This document shows positions 48,201 through 59,281 of a DNA stretch of 64,000 nt, piece by piece. Source of the DNA: Hoplostethus atlanticus. Taxonomy: Eukaryota > Chordata > Actinopteri > Trachichthyiformes > Trachichthyidae. Numbering within the stretch: the stretch's first letter is position 1; the number at the start of each line of letters is the position of its first letter. The notes beneath the pieces are model-generated. The model was not told the origin of the DNA. It ran no database searches and worked only from the letters and a program-made list of their open reading frames with translations. The position numbers were made by a program, and so were the translations under genes. The stretch covers positions 1,063,001 through 1,127,000 of the forward strand of contig JAXDDX010000011.1 in the NCBI GenBank assembly GCA_034670405.1, written 5' to 3'.

Positions 48201-48604
48201 TAAATACTGCACATGAAAGAGCAGGATAAACTTGTGTATCTTCCCTTTAGCTATGAGAGAAGGTAGTAAATGGTTACAGAACAAACGGTATGGTATAATG
48301 TTGGAATAATTGCTTGCTTAAAGAGGTATTCCCAATTGTGTCAGTGCTTTACTAATGTTGGTTTGTCTTGGTTGGTTTTGGGTGTAACCAAAGTTCTCCC
48401 TAGGGAATCATATTCCACGCTGTAATGAAACTTACGGTCACTGAGGAACCTTCTTGTTTCCGTTTTCCTGCTGTTCAGGAGACCACATGTGGGGACTTCA
48501 AGGCTGTGGTGGTGGAAGTTGCTGGCAGAGCTTTCTACACGGGTGTGTCACGCTTCGTGCAAGAGGGAGATGACCAGCTCGCACATGGCTTTCTCCTGAA
48601 ATGA
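45278..48604 (+). CDS. l3hypdh: trans-3-hydroxy-L-proline dehydratase
   Basis: This proline-racemase-fold enzyme removes water from trans-3-hydroxy-L-proline to give delta-1-pyrroline-2-carboxylate, in collagen-derived hydroxyproline breakdown. Five exons, 45278-45755, 45941-46110, 46665-46787, 47514-47651 and 48479-48604, join in frame to 344 aa (human about 354). Motifs include VVDMHTGGEPLRI, the HNEGYSTMCGHAV segment with Cys97, and GAFYAFVDA. The second active-site block is DRSPTGSGVTAR with Thr263. True proline racemases have cysteine at that second position. The Cys/Thr pair marks the dehydratase branch. The C-terminus GFLLK matches human. The ATG at 45278 was preferred because the upstream in-frame start is only a TTG. 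Introns 3 (46788-47513) and 4 (47652-48478) hold nothing recognisable. Intron 2 has a repeat-like stretch at 46200-46440. Convergent with daam1. Confidence 0.95.
46190..46440. repeat. Possible interspersed repeat in l3hypdh intron 2
   Basis: This stretch is more GC-rich than its surroundings. It includes AAGTTACATAGTGCAGGTTC, which resembles the end of common fish MITE-like repeats. A related TTGCACAGTGCAGCTTTAA occurs near 61473. Family and borders are unknown. Confidence 0.3.
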
Positions 48605-51167
48605 GCGTAATTACAGCTTCCTTTTCTAAACTTGGTTATCAGATCTTTTAACTGAACAACAGTATAAAATACCAATTGTTAGAAAATTGTTAGATTCATT
48701 TAAAGATGTGTACTGCACCTACACACCCAGTTCATTATTATACCTGTATAATAATGCAATAATGCAACTGTATGTCAGATGTTATAGTCACATTAATTGT
48801 AACAATGGCTCTACAGTCTGTAGCTCCTGAGCTCCTTTCCACTGGCATCGAGCCCGAAAACCTTTCTAGAATGAAAGCCTGAAGCAGATCATCGGGGCTG
48901 TTTATGAACAACAACAACAGGTTCTATGATAAAATACATTAAAGAAATACAACAAACTGAGAACTTGTTTTTTTTGTTAAATGTTTACAGGGTACCACTG
49001 TCTTTGGCATAAGAAAAGCCTGGTCGAAGAAATATATGAACATAGACTAGGATTTTTGTTCTCTACACAAACATTGCCAAAATCAGAAATAATTCTTGGT
49101 TAAATCAACCGACTGTATGTCACCAAAGATTTGATTTGACACTCCAGTCAGGATGACACTGGCCATAATCTGGATCAGGTCTTTTATCAAAAGCCTACAA
49201 CAACAAAGACATCCATCCTCTTTCAAGCAAAGATAAGGCAAACCCAGGCTACCTCAAATGATATTCCTCATTTAACTAAGGGCTGGTATGGTTTTATGCT
49301 TGTATGACTTGTAAAAAGTCAATATCAGATATTGTAAATCACTTCTTGCTTATGGATTGGTCTACATGCCATCCTCAGGTAATTGCAAATGAACCTCATA
49401 GTTAAAGATGCTGGTGCTGATGGTGCTTTTCTTGCATGGTGCATTGAAACCCCACTGGAAAAGAGCAATTTAAAAACTGATCTGCTGGTTCATGACTTGT
49501 AATGTGTGCTGTCTGAAGGATTTCAGTGTTAAACTTGAAGCACACTGGTAGTCCTCTAGCAGTTATTTATCACTGGGAGCCAAGAGTCCTGTAAATCTGC
49601 AGGGTTTGAGACGGATTAGGTAAAAGGCTGTAAGAACACACAAAGTAAGTTTAAGACCTTTTAAACCCACTCAGTAATGAAAGGAAGGCTCTGTTGGGAA
49701 AAACCCAAGGTTTCAAAATGTGGAACAACAGAATCATTACAACATTAAACATTGTTTTTTTTCTATGTCTTTGTGCATATAATCAAATTAAAACCCAAAA
49801 TGTTTTCTCCCATTTATTAACCTCATGTCTTCATACAATGGAAGGCAATATTTAAATTATAAAAGTCCAATGGAGGTATCTCACATTGGATGGATTTACA
49901 CAGGGGGAAATAAAATCAGACGTTACTTTATGTAGCCCAGATCTGATGGTTTTTCCAACAAACATCAGATGTGGATCACACCGGGTTCAAGAACAGGTTT
50001 TTTAATTTTGCAGTGTAAATCCAGCCAATATGCAGGTAACATATTTCAACTATCCAATAAAAATGTAAAAGGAGGGCACTCCCATCACAGGGGAAGAGCT
50101 AGTGTATTGCATTGACTGGGTACGGTTTTAATGACATTTAGCATAGTAATTATGAATTTATGTGTGCATGTGTATCAAGCACGCAACCTTATATATAGAT
50201 ATATGTATAATCTATGACATGAGTGTCCACACTTGTTGAGAAATTGCAGATTAGGCCCAGGCCTCAAGAGTACCCACTCAACAATTATAATCAACAGAGT
50301 TAAGGCCAGCTCTTAACAGAAAAAAAGTCAAAAACAAAACAAAACACCATACAGTGATCAGATACATAAATGCTGCATGTCATTAATATTGAATAGAAAA
50401 AAAGCACTCCTGCTAATGTTCGTCGCTTTCATTTAAAACCACTTATCTAACAATGCAATATCTCAGTCCTGGGATGGTTTTGATTGCAAGACAAAGACAG
50501 TGTCCAGGGGATGTTCGGATTCAGTCTTCCTCCAAAAAATTATCACTCGGACAATTCGGGCTGGAAAGCATCCCCTCTCAATCTATGAAATCATCCCATA
50601 CAAAATGGCGCCTTGCCTTTTCCCTCCTCTTTTTTTTTTTTAACAATCTTCTTCCTGTTTGGATCGAACATCAAGCCCCGAAGAAGTCTATTAGCTGCAT
50701 ATTTCATTCTGTGCATGGAAAAAACAGCACAGAATGTTTCCTATCAAACAACTGTGAGCGTTGTCGAGACCTGGAAGAAAAAAACGCTCTCCCGCGTTCA
50801 CTCTACAAGGAGGAAGGGTGACACTGCTCTCGCACAAACATTTCATTGAACATTTCATTTAGAGGCCATGACCAAGTTGATTCTCCACTCTTCCAGCGAG
50901 AATTATCTTATTTGGTCGTATACAACATCTTTTGGCTTCTGCTCCATTTAACATCAAAAAGTCAGAGAGTGACAGGTCTAAAACATGTTTTCAGTGGTTC
51001 TGCAGCGATGGGGCAAGGCCATGGTCGGGTGAAGGTCGTGGAGGGTGTTGTGGAATGTGCGTGTCAGTCTGATCCAGAGGGAGAGGAGAAACTAATGATG
51101 CAATGAGTCTGAGCGGGGAGGGCAAGCATGGCTGAGTTGAAGAAACGGGATAGTGGACGCCACACAC
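48605..51167. other. Convergent intergenic region: l3hypdh and daam1 3' UTRs
   Basis: No coding sequence recognised. ATTAAA near 48937 could serve l3hypdh. TTTATT at about 49813-49818 (AATAAA on the minus strand) could end a daam1 3' UTR of about 1.35 kb. ORFs at 50453-50849 show no family resemblance. Confidence 0.45.
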
Positions 51168-52290
51168 TTAGAAGTTGAGTTTCGTGACCGGTCGCTCTCT
51201 GCCTGAGTCCGTGGTCTGGTTGTTGATGCGCTTGCGGTTGCGTTTCATCTTGGACAAGTCCTTGTCAAAGACCTCGCCCGATCGCAGCGCTGACACCAAG
51301 TCATCAAACTCACCGCCGTCGTCTTCCCCATTTGCTTTGGCTTTCCGTGCCTTTCGCTCTTTCTCCCTCTGTTCTTTTAGCTGTGTAACAGAGTGAATAA
51401 GGGAATGAAAAATCATTGTTTCGAAATAGAAAAAGTATGAAGTGCACGCCGTTTGTTACCTCTGAATTAAGCCCAGAGGTTTTGGCAAAAGGGTGTACTA
51501 CTCCTTTTGTCGTGCAGGACAATAAGGAAGGATCACATACCTGAGCTTCCATTCTGGCCCTGCGCTCCTCCTCCTCCTTGCGTTTCCGCATGTTCTCGTT
51601 CTCCTGCTGTGCCTCAGCAAACGACTGGAGGAACTGATCAAAGATGCCAAAGAATTCATCTGGCTGCATCTTACTGGCATCCTCACCAAAGTGCTTTACT
51701 GCCCTCAGGAACTGTAGGACCACAGAAGGGGAGCAAATGGGGAGGGCCCCGTGGGATTAGATTTACAACGGGACACAGTAGAACCACATTTTACACAATC
51801 TTTGACTGTTTTACAAGAGACTCATTAGGTCGTACCTCTTTGAAATCAGAGAAGGCTACCAGTAGTCAGGCTTTGAAGCCCGTGTAAACCCTGTTTTGAC
51901 CGGCTACTGATTACAGCCAAGGCCGGAGACTGGAGCCGGAGTCAAAATTAAGGCAACGTGTTTTCTGGTTATTTCGCACAGCGAGTTTAAAAGGAGAATG
52001 ACCAGATGTGAGATCATGCTGGGAACATGCACCTTCAAAGATCTGTCTGTTAATGGCAACTCTGTCTCTGACACGCAAACTCAATTAAGTTGTGCAAAAA
52101 TACATTTCAATGACACACTTCTTGTAACCGGGTACATTTTGTCTATGTGCAGTACACACGGATCTTTGCATGTGATGATGGGCATTGACTTGATAAGTTC
52201 TGCATGACAAAAATACCTTAATATTATACACTCTTAAACTGAATTTTGCTGTGCATCTTGGTATCCTGCAATGATTGTGGATGCATGCAT

Positions 52291-52339
<49 letters not shown>

Positions 52340-55300
52340 AGATGCAAGGAGCTGTCCAGTGGGTCATAAGGTACAGTGGCTGTAATAATCACTGCGGAGG
52401 ATCACTGTTAATGTTTGTGTAAATTTAACAGCGGGACAGAAACGAGGGGTTGCCAGGTGATCGTTGAGCGAAAACACAGCTGGCTACAAAAAATATCACC
52501 TCAAGAGGAACACCCTGCATGCCTACAACCAACAATGTGGACAGACACGTGTAAAACTAGCTTCAGGGTGTCAAGCTACCTCAGGAAAATACTCATGTTC
52601 ATCATCATCAAAGATTTGTGCCACCCTGCATGCTTCAACAGATGGCAGAAACAAAGCATACCGACTCCATATTGCCACACTGACTCACCAGTTCTTTGGC
52701 CTCAGTGAGAGAGTCCTCCACATCTGAGAAGCTGAAGCTGGCCACAGTGATGAACTGACTCACGACTGACACAAACTTGTCGCCCACCTCCTGCGGTCGC
52801 TTCTTCTGGTATTCAAGCTCCTGAGTGCAGAAAGCCGAGGAGAGGAGAGGAGAGGAGAGGGGCAATTGAAGGAGAAGTGAAACGAGAGTGAAGTCGCTGC
52901 TGACCTGCAGTAAACATTGTACAACTGCTTGTCCTACACATGACATTGATCAACGTTAAGTCACTCACGCTCTCGACGCTTTTCAAGCCGCTACGCAGGT
53001 TGTTGATATCCTTTTCCAGCTCGGTCATGCTGCGATAAAAGAAAAAAAGACAAAATGAATGGTTGAATACAGGATGGAAAGGATGTTTCTTTGTAGAGAA
53101 AAAGAGTAGTCGTCCAAAGATGGGCAGTAGGACTCCACTGCTCCACCTACTTGACTTTGGCTGCCTCTGGAACACAATGCATGTCTTCCTGGAACATCAG
53201 GACTTTGGGGTACTTCTTCTCCAGGATGGTGATCAGGTAGTGCAGGAGAGTGATGTTCCTGCAAACACACAGGCATACAGTAAACGGACCAAGCTTCAAG
53301 ACATTACCAACATTACTTCTCTGGCAGAAGTACAAATGGATGACATGGAGTTTTATCAACAACTTCCCAATTCCATTCCATGTCATTATTTGTGTTACTG
53401 CTCCCAAAGGTGCAATTTCATGATTGGAAAATTGTTCTTACTTGTCGATACTGGATTTGGTATCCGCGATCTTGTTGAGTGAAGACACCTTGAAGCCATA
53501 TGCGTTGCCCCTCTGACCCTTGTTCATGTAGTTTCCAAAGGCCAACACCACCTCCAACAGCTGCTTCAGGCTTTTACTGTGCAAAACCTCCTTCGAGGCC
53601 TTGGTCAGAGCTGAGAGACGAGAGTGAATTAAGGTTTCCAGTGGGTTCAAGGTACCTGACCGGTACAAAACACTTTAGAGTTTCAAGTAACCCTCGCCTC
53701 AGCAAAGATCGAACAGTGAAAACACAAAATAGAGCAGCTTTGTGGGGCTGGCAGGGAGGCATGTATTGATTCTTTGGTACAGAATACTTTGCTTACTGAA
53801 AACAAATCGCTTTCTATGTTAAATAAAATTCAAACATCAAGATACTTTTCATTCCTTCACTTTTCTAAAAAGAAAAACACGTTTATGTTTAAAACATGGT
53901 ATTTTGTGTTTTACTGGAAGACAACTCAATATTGTGCATGTGGGACTAATTTAATTTAAGACTTTTCTCACCTTCAACTTTGGGTTTGATCTCAGCTATC
54001 CTCTCTGCAAACTTCTTTTTGAAGTACAAAGACTGTAGCCTCTGCTGGTAGTGGTTAATTCTGGATGAGAAATGGAAAAGGCATGTTAGAGAAGAACAAA
54101 AATAGAAAGAATATTAAATTAAAAACAGGAAAATCCCTAAAATTTGGAGAAAGGTCACAAAGTACTTTTTGTTTGCCTGAAATTGCTTCTCTGCTTATTA
54201 GATAGTAAAATGTACAAAATTGACACACAAGTTTTGTCATATTCTTATGATTCCAGTCTATAAACCATTAAAGTAAAGGCAGAGGCAATTAAAAGTTCAC
54301 CGTCCCTAAACTTTGGGACAACCTACCTAGCAAAATATTGTTCCTATACATTGTATTTTCTATTCTTCTCTATAAATACACCTGACTGACAATCTTTATT
54401 CAGCAATTAAATTTGGAAACAATAGTGATAAACATCCATTGTTCCCCTGCTAAGTAGAAACCCATGTGTCATCTGATGTATCTAGGACGCAGGAAAGGAA
54501 ACAATGGCTATTGGTTGCACAGCGGGGCTGATCTGCACTGTGCTGCACTAATCTGAAGCCGTCATGTGTGAGTAATGCTACCTGCTCATCTCATAGAAGA
54601 AGCGGTCAGGCTTTGCCATCCGGTCCAGCTCATGTTTGTGCTCTTCCAGGAGATCCACGTCGCTCTTCTCTGGGACAAACTTCAGCATCTGAAGGAGTGG
54701 GAAAGACTCATTACAGTAAATAACTCCATCCTACTTGTTACCGTTAGAGAGAGTGAAAGGGGCGATCAGTCTGCTTGTGCACAACTGTACATCTTCACTG
54801 TAGTTAATGCAAAAAACTAATAAAAACAACTTGACGTGAGCGGACAGACAACTGAAAACAGAATTCAGCTGAAGGTGAAGCTGATACGCCATCGATTTGC
54901 TCCACAGCAATCTTCAACCATCCCAACCACTAAAATAACTAAATTGAAAGCATGTTTGATTCTTCAAGGTTTCTTCATGCGTCCATGGAGACATTCGGTA
55001 GGGATTAACCGCTGCAGGAAGCCAGATGGCGTACCTGCTCCAGCATATCTTTGGGAAGGTCCTCCTGTTCGTCCATGGTCAGGATGGCTCTCTTCATTTC
55101 CTCATTTGAAAGCTTGAGCCTGAAATACATATCATATGAAACGGTAAGTCCAGACAAATAGTACATCCCACAACATTTGGCCATGAATACGTGTAGCATG
55201 TTATATCCATGAACTAAATTGTTTAACTTGGACACCAATACAGTTCAGAGACAATTTTAAGTTTGCCTCGCAAGATCTCGCTTACAGTTTCAACTACTAC

Positions 55301-58300
55301 AGTTGTTCGGTTGCTTGTATGGTTGAATAGGACTTTCATCTCTGCACTGTTCTGTTGAATTCAAGATTACTCACTTCAAACAGGGGCTGCTCTAATCAGA
55401 ATAAAATCCACCACAGCATTAGAGGCTTCCCTGCCTTTCCCCCCTTTTTTCAGGGAAGAGACTGGATAAGGACGGGGTACTCTTAAATACCGTGGCCACT
55501 ACCAACCCAGTGACACATTTAAGGGTTATGATGCTAAACACTCACCGTGACAGGAGGATGTTGCAGTTTTGAGCTCGACGGCCATCGATGACAGAGAGCT
55601 CCTTGACTTTTTTGGAGCTCAGCGAGTCGTCCTCTGCCTCTTTCTGCGGGCAGAGGAAGAAAAAGCAGGGTTAGAGCGCAATGGGTTATTCTCACGTGCA
55701 CCATTTTGTTTTGGTTACACTCACCCACACATGCACATGCGCACACACACACACACAAATAAAGACCGTCAACTGTGCAGATGGACTGACATATACCCTA
55801 ACATCCCAAACATGACATGAAGATACAAAACAGTCACACAGGAAGGTCATCACACTGTAAACATGACAAGTGGGGAAGCTAACATGAAATGCTGCTGAAG
55901 TCTCAAAGGTTGTATAATCTGTTGGAAACAAGTGAATGTATAGTTTGAAACCAATTGTAACAGATTGTATAACTATTGTACTGTAAGTGCACTCACCTGT
56001 TTGCTGTTATTGACCATAAAGAAGTCCTAAAATGCAGGCAAGAAGCAAGGAAGATGTAAGCACTCATTAGAATAAGTAAAGCAGTTATGTGAATGCAGCC
56101 CACAAATCAAATGGCAAAAACAACAAGCTCAGGTGACAGTGGAACGATAAAAGTAATGAAGTGAGGGGTGGTGAGACGTGAGTGGTCGTCCAGGTGCATG
56201 CGTGCTCGCTGATCATGAAGTGCTGATGGTTCACATGCTTTCATACAACCACGAATGCAATCTGTCGAGTGGATCTAGTTTCAGTTTTGTCGTCTCTCTA
56301 TTGTCAAAATCATCAGCCGAAACACCGAGGGTCTAATTTTAGTACGAGGCCGGATAAGCCAGGAGGGACACACAATTTTGCGGATATTTCACAAGCATAG
56401 AAATATCTTTACCCAGTGAGTCATTTTCACCACTTGGTTATGTGTGTTATGTGTTATATGTGGTTATGATCGTGGTAATATTTCAAGTCTCTAAACAAAT
56501 TGGAGATGATGGATGGATGAAACTGAGAATCTGCAGTAGGTCCTGCATTGGCCTGATGACATTTTGGACTTTTACATTTTCAGTGTGAGAAGCCAGGCTC
56601 ATAACTTTAGTAATGCTTAATGATTGCAAATTGATTTGGCCAGCTACCTCATGCATTTTCTATTCCATACAGTAGAATCGACCAACTACAACAAACACAA
56701 CAATCAAACAAACAATGACATTCCTTTCAAATGTGAGACGGCATTGCAGATGGCACAATTATGAATATCTTCCATAAATCGTCATCCAAATCCACCTGCT
56801 GGCTACTGCTTATTTCTCCCCACCACTTAACCTAAATTTGTCACTGATAATCTGGTGAGCTGAAAAAGGATTTCAAGGTGACCTTTAGTTGCTGTCAAAT
56901 ATCTGACCTCGCCCCACTCCCTCGATATTGCCTAACTGTAACTGATATCAAAGTTACAAAAGGGGACGAATTTTCGAAACACAACCCAAGTCTATATCAG
57001 ACACCCCCCCCTCCCCCCCCATTTCTCTCTGACACTAGAGGGAGACAGAGGGCGAGATGGAGAGACAGGTCCCTTAGGAACAGCAACACAACCCCAGTAC
57101 CTGCTGTCTTTGGTAGGCTGAGAAGGTCTTCTCTATGTCCTCGAGATCCAGGATTTTGAAGACCTTGCCATCGTCCACATCCATCCACACAGTGCCCTCC
57201 AGTTTATTCTGAGTGTGAAGGAATACATTATATAATACCTTTTAACAAGATGCAGCAGAACGTTCTGGTACATGGAGATTATGGCATCCTGTCTCCTGTT
57301 TCTGCATATTATGGGACGACTGCTCTCACCTCAGCTAATTTGGCCCAGTTGAAGGACTTGAGCGCATTGGATGGCTGGGGAATGTTCTTCTTTTTCAGGG
57401 AGGGTCCCAGGGGTGCTCCTGGTGGTGGAGGGATCCCTCCAAGTGGGGGGCGCCCAGGAGGAGGTGGGGGGCCACCCGGGGGTGGGGGCGGGGGCGGTGG
57501 AGGAGGCATCATGCCCCCGGGAGGTGGTGGGGGAGGAGGGGGCATACCTCCGAAAATTGGCGGAGGAGGCAGAGGACCACCTGGGGGACCAGGGGCGAGG
57601 GGCGGGCCACCAGGAACAACAGCAACCTGTCTCTGGAGTGACAGAAGAAAAAACATGAGGGGTCTTTTGAATACCTCAGCATTTCTAGTCCGACCCACAA
57701 CATTGGCCGGCCCCAGGCAAATCCTTTGAGAATCCAAACAACCAATCATGTTTCAGGATAAATCCTTTAGGATCCTTAAAGTCCAAGAAGACTCAGAGGT
57801 TACAGGGTTTTCAGAACAATCTCAAGTATTTCTTGATTAGGGTGAGTTATGTTCAGGTACTAATCAATTTCCTTCTTTCTAAACAGCATTTCTGTAAAAT
57901 AACCCTTTTATCTGAGGAGCATGTGTCCCTCCCAACAGTTACTTTACTAAACTATCTCATTATGAGGTGAAGTAGTGAACGGTGCAGGACAACGTACAGT
58001 GTTGAGTTCGTGCAGTCGAACGGTGAGTTCGGCGACTTGCTGCTTGACATTCTTGTGCTCGGTGCTCTCCTTTTCCAGCTTCTCTTTCATCTTGTTGAGC
58101 GTTTGCATCATGTCCTCTTTCTCCTGGGTCTTGGCATCACACTCACGTTCCTTCTTCTCAAACCTCTGCTGCAGTTCATGGTGCTCTGTGATGGGAAGCC
58201 AATCAGTGAACTTGCCACGGTACATTCATCACACCGGATTAACAGGAAAACATGATTTTGACTGGATTTTAAAAGACATTTATCATATTATCTGTATTAA

Positions 58301-59233
58301 AACACCAATTTATAATCATACAGACCTTTTCTCATTTTCTCTGCCTGCTCTTTCCATTGTTTGACCTCATTTTCATTGACCAGCCTGCACAGAAGATGAC
58401 ATGCTTAGAATTAGCTACAGTTTCTACATCAACAGCACCAGACTAAAAAGTAGAGACCATTTCCTGGTGTTATTTGCTGTTTAACTGATGATTTATCTTG
58501 TGAATCTGATGGAAGTGGCAGATGGTTTCCATGTCTACTGTCTTTTAAACGTAATCTTAAAAGACTCACACTCCTTCAGAGCTAGAAGGGAGGACATTTT
58601 TAAGCCAACACTATTTCAACTTCATTTAACAGTACAGGACTGTTTTACGTCAGGGAGGCAAAAAACTACGAGTAATCTCTTCCTTTTACTCATTTCTGTT
58701 ATTTATGTTCATTCTTTTATGTCTAGTGGAAGTTCTCACAAGACTCACATCCGGACAACGTTCTTCACGTTGAAGTTCTCCAGTGGCGTGACGTCGGGGT
58801 CGTGACCTTTGTCATTCTGCAAGACCATCTGCTGGACGATTCGGTCCAGCAGCAGCCAGTACTGCACCGTGTTCCCACTTCTCTTATCTGAAGGCAATAC
58901 ACAAGCTTTGTTCAAAAAACATTTTGATAGAAATAACAAGATTGGAAATAAAACGATCAAATGCAGAGCGCTTTCCACTGATTCCAGAGTCGCAAAAAAT
59001 CATCAGGCCTCTGACTAAGTATTCAATCAGTAGAGCCAGGAATGTTCTTGAGCCAGACAATGTCAACATGTTTTGTTTTTTTTGGCATGTGTTGCCAACA
59101 ACTGGCAGGAGAAATTTGCAGTGATAAAAGTATCAGACAGAGACATTATCAAGATAAGTGATATCACCCAACCCTAACACCCAGACACACACACACACCC
59201 AGACACACACACACACCCACACACACACACCCA

Positions 59234-59281
<48 letters not shown>

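Noticed and set aside
50453..50849. Overlapping ORFs of 122 and 78 codons between l3hypdh and daam1
   Set aside because: Low-complexity composition, no family resemblance, and position in the expected daam1 3' UTR.
53438..53769. ORFs on the strand opposite the daam1 exon at 53442-53610
   Set aside because: Shadow frames of a confident FH2 exon.
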